Source of the DNA: Chloroflexota bacterium
GTDB taxonomy: Bacteria > Chloroflexota > Dehalococcoidia > FW602-bin16
Length of the DNA: 64,000 nucleotides
Reading direction: 5' to 3'
Assembly: GCA_004297765.1 (NCBI GenBank)
Contig: SCTZ01000071.1
Location: 1 to 64,000 of the forward strand
Shown here: one piece after another, positions 44,798 to 53,091 of the stretch
Position numbering within the stretch: the stretch's first letter is position 1
Layout: every line of letters starts with the position of its first letter
Notes under the pieces: generated by a model
Told to the model about the DNA's origin: nothing
Database searches by the model: none
The model's input: only the letters and a program-made list of their open reading frames with translations
Program-made: the position numbers and the translations under genes

Positions 44798-45073
44798 CTA
44801 CCCTGCCCGCCGCCGAACCGGTCGCTCGGGCACTGATTCGGACAGATCGTACAGCCGACTCAACTCCTCCTCGGACAATCCGGTCTCGGAAAGCACACGT
44901 TGGACGGTCTGCTCCAACCGTGCCAGCGCTTCCGCAAAGCTCCCCTCGCGGCTGGCTCCCGACGGAATGTAAAAGCCAATCGTGTGTCCATGCCGCTCGA
45001 TGGCTAGAACCTCATCGCCTGCCAGATACTGCGTGGCGCGGTCACGGAACTCGCGGACTCCTACTCGTTTCAT
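44798..45073 (-). CDS. Phd/YefM-type antitoxin of the PIN toxin
   Basis: A 91-residue protein with an N-terminal Phd/YefM-like DNA-binding fold (KRVGVREFRDRATQYLAGDE, VLAIERHGHTIGFYIP). A C-terminal acidic helix (LSETGLSEEELSRLYDL) should wrap the toxin. ATG 45073 has GGAGGTG upstream. Its promoter carries a near-perfect palindrome at 45089-45108 next to a TATAAT box, which fits autorepression by the antitoxin-toxin complex. Confidence 0.85.
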   Translation of the reverse strand: MKRVGVREFRDRATQYLAGDEVLAIERHGHTIGFYIPSGASREGSFAEALARLEQTVQRVLSETGLSEEELSRLYDLSESVPERPVRRRAG

Positions 45074-45088
45074 GTCCACCTCCTGTCA

Positions 45089-45113
45089 TGTGACCACTTG
45101 TGGCCACATTATA
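45089..45113 (-). promoter_or_regulatory. Autoregulatory operator and -10 box of the toxin-antitoxin operon
   Basis: TGTGGCCACAAGTGGTCACA is a 20-base inverted repeat with one mismatched pair. It sits directly beside a perfect TATAAT on the minus strand; no good -35 is seen. Confidence 0.65.
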
Positions 45114-45127
45114 GCACAGGATGAGCA

Positions 45128-45718
45128 CTACCGGTTGAACCAATTCATCGCGGCCACTGTTCCCTCCGCCAGGATCGCCTCCACGGCCTCCACGGCCTTC
45201 TGACGCACATCTTCGATCACCGGTCTCTCGGACGGCAGGAAGTTGCGAAGCACGTAATCCACCGTCGGTATGCCCGCCTCGCGCGGTTCGGCGTCCCCTG
45301 GGCGACCAATGCCGATTCTGACGCGCACGAACTCTTGAGTGCCCACATGCTCGATGATGGACTTGACACCCTTCTGACCACCGGCGCTGCCGTTTTCCCG
45401 AATTCGAATGCGCCCCAACGGCAAGTCCAGATCGTCGTGGATCACGATCAGCTCGCGAGGTCCTCGGCCATACTTCCTGAGCAGAGCGGCCACTGCTTTG
45501 CCGCTCTCGTTCATGAAGGTCTGCGGCTCCGCCAGAACCACGGAATGCCCCGCGATCTCGCCCTCACCAACGATGGAGAACCCCACCTTGCGGCTCAGAC
45601 CGATGCGGTGCTTCGCCGCCAGCAGATCAACGACCTGAAAACCGGCATTATGCCGGTTGCCGGCGTAGCGCGGTCCAGGGTTGCCCAAGCCCACGATAAG
45701 CCATTCCGAATTCTGCAT
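45128..45718 (-). CDS. pth: Peptidyl-tRNA hydrolase
   Basis: A 196-residue enzyme that frees tRNA from peptidyl-tRNA dropped by ribosomes. Signatures are LIVGLGNPGPRYAGNRHNAGF (catalytic His in RHNAGF), TFMNESGKAVAAL, IVIHDDLDLPLG and GSAGGQKGVKSIIEHVGTQEF. I start at ATG 45718, four bases after the stop of the upstream glycosylphosphotransferase, because the track's extension to 45979 overlaps that gene and has no family content. Confidence 0.95.
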   Translation of the reverse strand: MQNSEWLIVGLGNPGPRYAGNRHNAGFQVVDLLAAKHRIGLSRKVGFSIVGEGEIAGHSVVLAEPQTFMNESGKAVAALLRKYGRGPRELIVIHDDLDLPLGRIRIRENGSAGGQKGVKSIIEHVGTQEFVRVRIGIGRPGDAEPREAGIPTVDYVLRNFLPSERPVIEDVRQKAVEAVEAILAEGTVAAMNWFNR

Positions 45719-45722
45719 CGAT

Positions 45723-47129
45723 TTAGTACGCGTTGTCCCCGCGCAGCGCGGCGATGAGGGTGCCCAACATGATACGGATGTCCAGCCAGGGGGTCCAGTT
45801 CTCGACGTACCAAAGGTCAAAGGCGGTACGCTCTTCGATGCTGGAGTTGCCACGCAAGCCATGGATCTGGGCCCAGCCCGTGATCCCCGCCTTCTCCTTG
45901 TGGCGCTCCTGGTAGCGGGGCACGATCTGGCTAAACTTCTCCACGAAGAACTGCCGCTCCGGTCGCGGCCCGACCACACTCATCTCGCCAAGGAGCACGT
46001 TGATGAACTGAGGTAGCTCGTCGAGGGAGTAGCGTCGCATGAAACCGCCCAGCGGCGTCCGGCGCGGATCCGATTGGCTGGCCCAGACCGGACCGGTGGC
46101 CGCCTCCGCGTTGGGACGCATGGTGCGGAACTTCATACAAGGAAAAGGCTTGCCGTCCAGACCGACCCGCTCCTGCACGTAGAAGACCGACCCTCCAGGC
46201 GAGGTAACCTTCACCAGCAGGGCCAGCAGCAGGAGCAGTGGTGAGAGGAGAACCATCATAACGCAACTGACCACAAGATCCATCCCGCGCTTGATGGTCA
46301 GGTTCCAACCACGCAAGGCCAGGTCCCGTACGCTTACCATCGGCAAGCCGTTGAGATCGCTGATGCCCACGCCGGAGGTCATAATCTGAAAGACATCGGG
46401 GAAGACGCGAATGCTGACCTGTGACTTCTCACAGCGCGCCACGATCTCCAGGATCTCGCCGCGAGACAGATCGGGCTCCGCGATGATCAACTCGCCGATC
46501 CGGTACTTCTGGATCAGATCGCCAACCATCTCCACATCCCCGAGAACGGGCACACCTTCTATGCGCCGCGCATCCGGCACCTGCCTCGAAACAATGCCGA
46601 TTGGTCGATAACCCAGCCCAGGCGATTGCCTGATATTCTGGATGATGAATCGGGCCATGTCGCCGCTGCCCACCAGCAGCACGTTCACCCCACCCAATCC
46701 ATGGCTGCGAGCGAAGGCCCTGGCAAAGTGCAGCGTCCACCGAAACACCACGATCAAGGCCACGCCGACCAGCCACGAGAGTCCCAGCAGAGCACGGGAG
46801 TAGTTGAAGTCGCCTGAGATGAAGGCGCTGATGGCCATGGTCGCGACAGACGTGATCGAGAAGGACGTAAAGACCCCGTACACCTCGTCCATCCGGGAGT
46901 TGGACCTCTTCGGTCTGTAGAGACCAGCCGCAAAGAATACCACCGGGACCAGCACGGCCTCCAGCGCGACGATGCCCCAGTACACGCTCCATTGGTGGAA
47001 CTCCACGGCGGGCGGCAGCAGCCCCGTGCGGAACCGCAGCCGGTAGGCTAGATAAACGGACAGCGCCGCGGCCACGACGTCGGAGCAAAGCAGGATCAGT
47101 CCGAAGATGAGATCAATCTTACGTGTCAC
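45723..47129 (-). CDS. Polyprenyl glycosylphosphotransferase (WbaP/WcaJ-like)
   Basis: A 468-residue polyisoprenyl-phosphate hexose-1-phosphate transferase. Four N-terminal membrane helices and a Rossmann-like CoA-binding/nucleotide-sensing domain (about 130-260; GVNVLLVGSGDMARFIIQNI) precede a membrane anchor and the C-terminal catalytic domain. The latter shows VQERVGLDGKPFPCMKFRTM, RRYSLDELPQFINVL, MSVVGPRPERQFFVEKF and KAGITGWAQIHGLRGN. It starts exopolysaccharide assembly by moving a sugar-1-phosphate onto undecaprenyl phosphate. It shares the strand and locus with the upstream GT2 gene. Confidence 0.93.
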   Translation of the reverse strand: MTRKIDLIFGLILLCSDVVAAALSVYLAYRLRFRTGLLPPAVEFHQWSVYWGIVALEAVLVPVVFFAAGLYRPKRSNSRMDEVYGVFTSFSITSVATMAISAFISGDFNYSRALLGLSWLVGVALIVVFRWTLHFARAFARSHGLGGVNVLLVGSGDMARFIIQNIRQSPGLGYRPIGIVSRQVPDARRIEGVPVLGDVEMVGDLIQKYRIGELIIAEPDLSRGEILEIVARCEKSQVSIRVFPDVFQIMTSGVGISDLNGLPMVSVRDLALRGWNLTIKRGMDLVVSCVMMVLLSPLLLLLALLVKVTSPGGSVFYVQERVGLDGKPFPCMKFRTMRPNAEAATGPVWASQSDPRRTPLGGFMRRYSLDELPQFINVLLGEMSVVGPRPERQFFVEKFSQIVPRYQERHKEKAGITGWAQIHGLRGNSSIEERTAFDLWYVENWTPWLDIRIMLGTLIAALRGDNAY

Positions 47130-47224
47130 GGTTCTCTACACAGCAACGGGCGAAGAGCAGATGACTGGCACCCCCATCCCAGTGTGAACGGTTCCTCCGA
47201 GAGTGTATGAGGCGTCACGTCTCC

Positions 47225-47257
47225 AGACCGACTCGGTCTTCGAGACCGAGTCGGTCT
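47225..47257 (-). terminator. Strong 15-bp hairpin after the GT2 gene
   Basis: AGACCGACTCGGTCT and its exact reverse complement are separated by only TCG. It lies just past the stop of the GT2 gene on the minus strand. No long U run follows, so it may be a terminator or an RNA-stability element. Confidence 0.6.
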
Positions 47258-47288
47258 CGGGGTCGGTCTCTTCCTCGCTGTCACGCGC

Positions 47289-48158
47289 CTACTGTCCCCT
47301 GCGCAACCACTCGTGCTGCAGCCTGGCCAGCGCCAGACGGCCCTGCACGGCCGAGACGATCAGCCAGTGCAGCGGAGCCACGGTGTCGCGTTCATAGTGC
47401 TTCTTGTAAAAAATCTGCATGGCGCGGTAGAACTCCGGAACCGTTTTGCGCTTGCTTTGCTTGCTACTCTCACCTTTGTAGTGCTTCACCACAACGCCGG
47501 GGTTGTAGACAACACGCCACCCCATCTGCTTGAAGCGCAACGCCCAGTCCAAATCCTCGCCATACATGAAGAAGGACTCGTCGAGCAGGCCTACCTTCTC
47601 CATGGCGTCCCGGCGCACCATCATGAACGCGCCGCAGACAGAGTCGACCTCGCATAGCTCGTCCGGGTCCAGATAGGTCAAGTTGTACTGCCCGAAGCGC
47701 CGGCTGCGCGGAAACAGCTTGCTAAGCCCGAGCATGCGATAGAAAGAGACCTCAGGCGTCGGAAAGCTACGCCGGCAGGCAAGGTCCAGGCTTCCATCCT
47801 GCCGCACGAGCTTAGGTCCCACTACGCCAACCTGGGGATAATGCCGCATGAAGGCACCGATCTGCGCCAGCCCGTCGGGCGGCACAGTCGTGTCTGGATT
47901 CAACAATACAACGAACTCGCCCCGCGCCAGTTTCAAGGCCAGGTTGTTGGCGTAGGCGTACCCACGGTTCTCGGCCGTCTCGATCAGGTGGGCTTGCGGA
48001 AATTGACTCCGCACCCGCTGAACGCTGTCGTCCGTGGAGCAATTGTCCACCACGAACACCTCCAGCGCCACCTGCGTGCTGGCATACACCGACCGCAGGC
48101 ACTCGACCAGCAGCGGAGCGACGTTATAATTGACGATGACCACCGATACATCAAGCAT
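47289..48158 (-). CDS. Family 2 glycosyltransferase (rhamnosyltransferase-like)
   Basis: A 289-residue GT-A glycosyltransferase. It begins MLDVSVVIVNYNVAPLLVEC, followed by VFVVDNCSTDDSVQRV, FVVLLNPDTTVPPDGL (the DxD-like NPDT), CGAFMMVRRDAMEKVGLLDE and MYGEDLDWALRFKQMGWRVVY (the acid-rich acceptor site). This pattern is common in enzymes that add rhamnose or similar sugars to cell-wall glycans. ATG 48158 lacks a clear ribosome site but is where family homology starts. It probably works with the phosphotransferase gene downstream. Confidence 0.88.
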   Translation of the reverse strand: MLDVSVVIVNYNVAPLLVECLRSVYASTQVALEVFVVDNCSTDDSVQRVRSQFPQAHLIETAENRGYAYANNLALKLARGEFVVLLNPDTTVPPDGLAQIGAFMRHYPQVGVVGPKLVRQDGSLDLACRRSFPTPEVSFYRMLGLSKLFPRSRRFGQYNLTYLDPDELCEVDSVCGAFMMVRRDAMEKVGLLDESFFMYGEDLDWALRFKQMGWRVVYNPGVVVKHYKGESSKQSKRKTVPEFYRAMQIFYKKHYERDTVAPLHWLIVSAVQGRLALARLQHEWLRRGQ

Positions 48159-48306
48159 TCCGGGGAGGATTATACCGCAAGAACGCTCGGGCAACAATCG
48201 CTGTGACGAGCGATCCCGGATAGCCGTGACCTCGCCACCGCCAGAACCAAAGATCACGGGTCAGAAACTGCCACCCTCCGCAAAGATAAGCGCAAAGATA
48301 AGCGTA

Positions 48307-48335
48307 TTGACACCTCCGTGCTCACCTGCTATTAT
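48307..48335 (+). promoter_or_regulatory. Promoter of the cobalamin operon
   Basis: Perfect TTGACA, 17-base spacer, TATTAT, just upstream of the riboswitch. GCAAAGATAAGC occurs twice in tandem immediately before it. Confidence 0.8.
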
Positions 48336-48344
48336 CACAGCACT

Positions 48345-48515
48345 GAAAAGAGAATACGCAACGGCCGGGGTGCCCTCGTAGAGGCTATCCAGAGGAAGTT
48401 CGGTGCGATTCCGACGCTGTCCCGCAACTGTAAGCCGGTTCGCCAGCCGGCAAGCCAGACCGCCTGTCCCCAGCCGTGATGCCGTGATCCTTCGAGGAAA
48501 GGCACGGAGTGACGA
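48345..48515 (+). promoter_or_regulatory. Cobalamin (AdoCbl) riboswitch
   Basis: The conserved core is easily read: GAGGAAGTTCGGTGCGATTC, then CGACGCTGTCCCGCAACTGT and AAGCC, and the B12 box GCCAGACCGCC at about 48454. The hairpin arms around GCCGGTTCGCCAGCCGGC fit the variable stem. It should sense adenosylcobalamin and favour the downstream terminator. Exact ends are approximate. Confidence 0.93.
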
Positions 48516-48537
48516 GGTCGCCCACGGCGCACGTCTC

Positions 48538-48568
48538 CCCTGTCCACTACTTAAGGGCAGGGTTTTTT
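48538..48568 (+). terminator. Intrinsic terminator of the riboswitch expression platform
   Basis: CCCTGTCC pairs with GGGCAGGG (one G-U pair), followed directly by TTTTTT. It lies between the B12 box and cobO, so control is probably by attenuation. Confidence 0.85.
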
Positions 48569-48595
48569 GTTGTGTCGGCGACCGGAGGAAGTGAT

Positions 48596-49138
48596 ATGGC
48601 TGCCACTAAGAGCGGTCCCGGACTCATCGTCGTCTATACAGGCAACGGCAAGGGCAAGACAACCGCCGCGCTGGGGCTGGCCTTCCGAGCCGTCGGACGC
48701 AGCAGGCGCGTCTTCATGGTACAGTTCATCAAAGGCTCGCAGACCACCGGCGAGACCGAGACGGCCAAGCGCCTCGCCCCGGATCTGGAGATCGTCCCGA
48801 TGGGCATTGGCTTCGTGCCAACGCCCGCGGCCAAGCGGCACCCCAAGCACATCGCGGCCGTTCAACAGGCCTGGGAGCTCGGCGTCCAGAAGGCAGCTTC
48901 CGGAGACTTCGACGTGGTGATCTTCGACGAGATCAACAACGCCCTATCCTACGGTATGCTCGACCCAAACCTGGTGCTGGAGTTCCTGAAGCACAAGCCA
49001 GAGCAACTGGACGTCGTGCTGACCGGGCGAGACGCTCCAGCGGAGATCATCGAGCTGGCCGACCTGGTCACCGAGATGCGCGAGATCAAGCACCCGTATC
49101 AGAAGGGTCTCGCGGCCCGCGAAGGCATTGATTTTTAG
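48596..49138 (+). CDS. cobO: Corrinoid adenosyltransferase (CobO/BtuR type)
   Basis: A 180-residue ATP:corrinoid adenosyltransferase that adds the 5'-deoxyadenosyl ligand to cob(I)alamin-type corrinoids. It shows LIVVYTGNGKGKTTAALGLA (Walker A), FMVQFIKG and DVVIFDEINNALSYGM (Walker B), and it ends HPYQKGLAAREGIDF as in CobO. ATG 48596 has GGAGGAAG upstream; the longer track ORF would start inside the terminator. It is the first gene of the riboswitch operon. Confidence 0.95.
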   Translation: MAATKSGPGLIVVYTGNGKGKTTAALGLAFRAVGRSRRVFMVQFIKGSQTTGETETAKRLAPDLEIVPMGIGFVPTPAAKRHPKHIAAVQQAWELGVQKAASGDFDVVIFDEINNALSYGMLDPNLVLEFLKHKPEQLDVVLTGRDAPAEIIELADLVTEMREIKHPYQKGLAAREGIDF

Positions 49139-49168
49139 GGGGCTAGGGGTTGGGGGCTGGGGGCTGGG
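49138..49168 (+). other. G-rich tract with five G runs between cobO and cobT
   Basis: GGGGGCTAGGGGTTGGGGGC followed by TGGGGGCTGGG on the coding strand has at least four runs of three or more G with short loops. This satisfies the usual G-quadruplex pattern in DNA or mRNA. It starts at the cobO stop codon and ends 29 bases before the cobT start. Confidence 0.7.
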
Positions 49169-49196
49169 ATCCCCAACGACGAAAGGAGTTACTGCT

Positions 49197-50276
49197 GTGA
49201 ATCTACCCGAAACTCTTGCTCGTATTCAGCCGCTCGACGCGGCAGCCATGGCCGCGGCACGGGCGCGACAGGATATGCTCACCAAGCCTCATGGCAGCCT
49301 GGGACGGCTCGAAGAGTTGTCGGTCAAAGTGGCCGGCATGACTGGACAACCTCTCCCACGGACCGACCGCAAGGCGGTCGTGACCATGGCGGCCGACCAT
49401 GGCATTGCCATGGAGGAGCAGGTTAGCGCGTATCCATCCGAGGTCACGCCGCAGATGGTCTACAACTTCCTCAACTCCGGTGCGGCCATCAACGTCCTGG
49501 CCCGGCAGCTCGGCGCGCGAGTCACCGTCGTCGACATGGGCGTGGCGGTCGAGCTGGACGCTCCCGCGACGCTCTTGAACAAGAAGGTCGCCTTTGGCAC
49601 GCAGAACATGGCTAAGGGTCCCGCCATGAGTCGCGACCAGGCAATCCGCGCCATCGAGGCCGGCATCGCCGTGGTCGAAGGATTGGTCGGCGAGGGACTG
49701 GATCTGGTTGCCACCGGCGACATGGGCATCGGCAACACCACCGCATCCAGCGCCATCGTGGCGGCCATTACCGGCGCCCCGGTGGCAGCCGTGACCGGGC
49801 GAGGCACCGGCATCGACGATAACCTCCTGGCGAACAAGGTCGCCCTCATCCAGCGCGCGCTGGAGATCAACCGGCCAGACCCTGCCGACGCTCTCGACGT
49901 GCTCGCCAAGGTGGGCGGCTTCGAGATCGCGGGACTGGTGGGAGTGATCCTGGGCAGCGCGGCCCATCGGGTGCCTGTCGTGGTGGATGGCTTCATCTCC
50001 GGCGCCGCCGCCCTGGTTGCCGGCGAGATGTGCCCCCAGGCTCGCGATTACCTCATCGCGGCGCATTCGTCGGTGGAGATCGGCCACCGCGTGATTCTGG
50101 AACGTATGGAGCTGGCCCCCCTTCTGAACCTGGACCTGCGGCTGGGTGAGGGAACCGGCGCGGCTCTGGCCATGCACCTGGTGGAGGCCGCCGTGCGTAT
50201 TCTGAAGGAGATGGCCACCTTCGCCGAAGCCGGCGTCTCCGAATCCAAGGAACAGGATGCTTGTTCGGCTTCTTAA
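49197..50276 (+). CDS. cobT: Nicotinate-nucleotide:dimethylbenzimidazole phosphoribosyltransferase
   Basis: A 359-residue enzyme that makes alpha-ribazole phosphate (activated lower ligand) from a benzimidazole base and NaMN. Family stretches are LTKPHGSLGRLEELSVKVAG, VTMAADHGIAMEEQVSAYP, TGDMGIGNTTASSAIVAAITG and GRGTGIDD; a conserved late Glu lies in LRLGEGTGAALAMHLVEAAV. GTG 49197 has AAGGAG 8 bases upstream, better than the track's start inside cobO. The 3' end overlaps cobS by 16 bases. Confidence 0.95.
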   Translation: MNLPETLARIQPLDAAAMAAARARQDMLTKPHGSLGRLEELSVKVAGMTGQPLPRTDRKAVVTMAADHGIAMEEQVSAYPSEVTPQMVYNFLNSGAAINVLARQLGARVTVVDMGVAVELDAPATLLNKKVAFGTQNMAKGPAMSRDQAIRAIEAGIAVVEGLVGEGLDLVATGDMGIGNTTASSAIVAAITGAPVAAVTGRGTGIDDNLLANKVALIQRALEINRPDPADALDVLAKVGGFEIAGLVGVILGSAAHRVPVVVDGFISGAAALVAGEMCPQARDYLIAAHSSVEIGHRVILERMELAPLLNLDLRLGEGTGAALAMHLVEAAVRILKEMATFAEAGVSESKEQDACSAS

Positions 50277-51040
50277 CTGCCGTCAACTTTCTCACCACGC
50301 TGCCGTGGCTGTCCCATCGCGATGTGACAGCCGCGGACGTGGCGCGCTCGTTTTCGTATTTCCCATTGGTCGGGGCCGTCCTTGGGCTAGCCGCAGCCGT
50401 CCTTGATATGGCGGCGCGCCAGTTGTTCGGCATCACCACGACCAGCGTTCTGGTCCTGGCACTGCTGGTCGTGGTGACAGGCGCCCTCCATCTGGACGGC
50501 TTCATCGATAGCTGCGATGGACTCTTCGGTGGGCGAGAACCCGGACGTCGCCTCGAGATCATGCGCGACAGCAGGATTGGCAGCTTCGGCGCGGTGGCCG
50601 TATGCATGCTCCTGATCGCCAAGTTCGCGGCCCTGGTGTCTCTGCCGATCGCGTGGCGCTTGCCGGTTCTTGTTGTGTTTCCGGCCCTGGGACGCTGGGC
50701 AATGGTGTACGCGACCGTCGCTTTTCCAGCCGGCCGGCGCGATGGGTTAGGCAACAGCATGAAGGCCGAGCTGAGTCGAAGCCAGCTCCTCATCGCCACC
50801 TTGCTGATGATCGCCATCGCCGTCGCGGCGCTCGGAGCACGTGGCTTGATCGCGCTAGTAATCGTCGCGATCGTCACCTACCTGGTGGCCAGATTGATCC
50901 TGCGCAAGATCCCGGGGCTCACCGGCGACTCGTATGGTGCAATCAACGAGGTAGCCGAGATCGTAATACTCTTAGGGATGCCACTTCTAATGGCCCTGCC
51001 CCTGCCCCAGGGGCTAGATCTACTCTTTCGTCTTGGGTGA
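50261..51040 (+). CDS. cobS: Adenosylcobinamide-GDP ribazoletransferase (cobalamin synthase)
   Basis: A 259-residue membrane enzyme that joins adenosylcobinamide-GDP to alpha-ribazole (phosphate), closing the nucleotide loop. Key stretches are FLTAVNFLTTLPW at the N-terminus, GALHLDGFIDSCDGLFGGRE (metal-binding Asp cluster), MRDSRIGSFG and LTGDSYGAINEVAEI. About six membrane segments are present. The start is TTG 50261, with AAGGA upstream and inside the end of cobT. Confidence 0.94.
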   Translation: MFGFLTAVNFLTTLPWLSHRDVTAADVARSFSYFPLVGAVLGLAAAVLDMAARQLFGITTTSVLVLALLVVVTGALHLDGFIDSCDGLFGGREPGRRLEIMRDSRIGSFGAVAVCMLLIAKFAALVSLPIAWRLPVLVVFPALGRWAMVYATVAFPAGRRDGLGNSMKAELSRSQLLIATLLMIAIAVAALGARGLIALVIVAIVTYLVARLILRKIPGLTGDSYGAINEVAEIVILLGMPLLMALPLPQGLDLLFRLG

Positions 51041-51044
51041 GACC

Positions 51045-51986
51045 GTGCTCGAGAACGCACTGATGCTCCTGATAGCGCTGGTCATCGATCAGTTCGCGGG
51101 GGAACCGCCGGCTGTACTTCATCCCGTGGTCTGGATGGGCAAGGTCATCGCCGCTCTGGAGTCTCACGCTCCACGCCGCTCGCGAGGACTGCAACTTCTC
51201 TACGGGGGGGTGATCGTGTTCGTCCCTGCGCTGCTCTTTGGGTTCCCAGTGTGGATCCTCATGAGCAAGCTGCACGCCTGGGACTCCATTCCGTACGTCC
51301 TGGTAGGCGCCGTACTGCTCAAGACAACCTTCTCGGTGCGAGAGCTGGGCTCTAGCGCGCGAGGCGTCCACCTGGCCCTGCAGTTGGGCGAGCTGGAGGT
51401 GGCCCGGCGTGAGCTGTCCAGCCTGGTCAGTCGCGAGACCGGCGATCTGGACGCCTCTCAGGTCGTCGCGGCCGCGACAGAATCCGTGGCGGAAAACACC
51501 TCCGATAGCTTCGTCGCTCCCGCCTTCTACTATCTGCTCTTTGGCGTGGCCGGCGCCGTGGTCTATCGGGTGGTCAACACCTGCGACGCCATGGTCGGCT
51601 ATCGTGGGCGCTACGAGTATCTGGGCAAGCTGGCCGCACGTCTGGACGATCTCCTGAACATCATCCCGTCTCGTCTGACCGGTCTGCTGATCCCGGCCGC
51701 GGCCAAGCTCGCCGGGGGCGATGCACGGCAGGCCTGGCGCATCGCCTGGCGCGATCACGGCCGCACGGAAAGCCCGAACGCCGGCTGGAGCATGAGCGCC
51801 ATGGCCGGAGCCCTGGGCGTCACTCTGGAGAAAACCGGACACTATCAATTGGGCGACATGCGTTCCGCCCTGGTGCCTGCCAAGATCAAGGAGTCCATCC
51901 GCATTATGCAACTGGTAGTGGTGCTGATAGTCGCCCTGTACCTGATCGCGGATTTCGGATTGCGCATTCCGGATTGGAAGTTCTGA
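51045..51986 (+). CDS. cbiB: Adenosylcobinamide-phosphate synthase (CbiB/CobD type)
   Basis: A 313-residue membrane protein that attaches the aminopropanol phosphate arm to adenosylcobyric acid. It shows VIDQFAGEPPAVLHPVVWMG, ATESVAENTSDSFVAPAFYY, RVVNTCDAMVGYRGRYEYLG and SPNAGWSMSAMAGALGVTLE, all typical of CbiB. I prefer GTG 51045 (GGGTGAG just upstream) to TTG 51033; both are close to the cobS stop. The C-terminus is a membrane helix with a short tail. Confidence 0.93.
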   Translation: MLENALMLLIALVIDQFAGEPPAVLHPVVWMGKVIAALESHAPRRSRGLQLLYGGVIVFVPALLFGFPVWILMSKLHAWDSIPYVLVGAVLLKTTFSVRELGSSARGVHLALQLGELEVARRELSSLVSRETGDLDASQVVAAATESVAENTSDSFVAPAFYYLLFGVAGAVVYRVVNTCDAMVGYRGRYEYLGKLAARLDDLLNIIPSRLTGLLIPAAAKLAGGDARQAWRIAWRDHGRTESPNAGWSMSAMAGALGVTLEKTGHYQLGDMRSALVPAKIKESIRIMQLVVVLIVALYLIADFGLRIPDWKF

Positions 51987-51987
51987 C

Positions 51988-53091
51988 TTGCATAGGTTAA
52001 TACGCCCACAATTACAGGATGTTCCCCTCTGCCCGCACGGGAGCGTGCTAGAGTCCGAGTTGGAGAAGCTAGGAGCCACGCGGCACGTGATCGACTTCAG
52101 CGTCAATACAAACCCGCTCGGCCCGCCCCCGGGCGTGGCGAAGGCCCTGGCCACCGTGGATTTCTCGCGTTACCCCGATCCCGATGCGAGGCCGCTGCGC
52201 GCCGCGCTAGCCGATCGGCTGAGAGTGGATGCACATTCTCTGCTCATGGGCAACGGCTCGGCGGAGCTAATCTGGCTGATAGCGCTGGCCTTTCTCGAAC
52301 CGGACGACCGCGTCCTGATAGTCGGTCCGACCTTCGGTGAGTACGAGCGCGCCTGCAAGATCATGGGCGCGCAGGTGGTCCAGTACCACGCCAGGATGGA
52401 CCAGAGCTTCCGGCCCGAGCCGGGCAAGATCCGACAGCTCATCAGCAGGCTACAGCCGAAGCTGGTCTTTCTCTGCAACCCCAACAACCCGACGGGAGTT
52501 CTCCTGCCTTCGGATTGCATCGACGCGACCTTGGGGAACAGCGAAGCCCTCACGATAATCGACGAGGCGTACGCGACCTTTGCCCCTGAGAAGGCGGATT
52601 TTCCTCGCCCAAGTCCAAGCGCTGGACGGATCCTGCTGCGCTCGCTGACCAAAGACTACGCACTGACCGGGCTGCGCCTGGGCTATGTGGTGGCGGAACC
52701 GGAGACTATAGAGGCTCTGGAGACGGTCCGGCCGCCCTGGAGCGTCAACGGCATGGCCCAGGCCGCGGGGCTGGCCTGTCTGGGCGACCCGGAGCACTTG
52801 CGACGATCCCTCGAAGCGATCGAGACCGCCAAGCGCTATCTCTATACGGCCCTCGGCGCGCTAGGTCTGCATCCCCTGGGCTCGGCCGCCAACTTCTTCT
52901 TGCTGGAAGTGGGCGATGCCCCGGGCTTCCGGCGACAGTTGCTGGAGCACGGCTGCTGCGTGCGCGATTGCACATCCTTCGGGCTCCCTCAATTTGTGCG
53001 GATTGGAGTGCGCACCCTGCCCGAATGCCAGACTCTGGTCGAGGTCATCGCAAATGTGCTGGGCACGCAGCCCGGAAGGACAGCCTCATGA
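51988..53091 (+). CDS. Threonine-phosphate decarboxylase-like PLP enzyme
   Basis: A 367-residue fold-type I PLP enzyme close to CobD of Salmonella and to histidinol-phosphate aminotransferase. The PLP Lys lies in LLRSLTKDYALTGLRLGY; other landmarks are DFSVNTNPLGPPPGV, LCNPNNPTG and IIDEAYATF. In this operon the expected job is decarboxylation of L-threonine O-3-phosphate to (R)-1-amino-2-propanol phosphate for CbiB. The start is TTG 51988, with GGAAG upstream and immediately after the cbiB stop. The 3' end overlaps cobQ by 4 bases. A generic aminotransferase cannot be fully excluded. Confidence 0.9.
   Translation: MHRLIRPQLQDVPLCPHGSVLESELEKLGATRHVIDFSVNTNPLGPPPGVAKALATVDFSRYPDPDARPLRAALADRLRVDAHSLLMGNGSAELIWLIALAFLEPDDRVLIVGPTFGEYERACKIMGAQVVQYHARMDQSFRPEPGKIRQLISRLQPKLVFLCNPNNPTGVLLPSDCIDATLGNSEALTIIDEAYATFAPEKADFPRPSPSAGRILLRSLTKDYALTGLRLGYVVAEPETIEALETVRPPWSVNGMAQAAGLACLGDPEHLRRSLEAIETAKRYLYTALGALGLHPLGSAANFFLLEVGDAPGFRRQLLEHGCCVRDCTSFGLPQFVRIGVRTLPECQTLVEVIANVLGTQPGRTAS

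Noticed and set aside
49203-50177. 324-codon minus-strand ORF
   Set aside because: It is antisense to cobT, with His/Gly-rich shadow composition.
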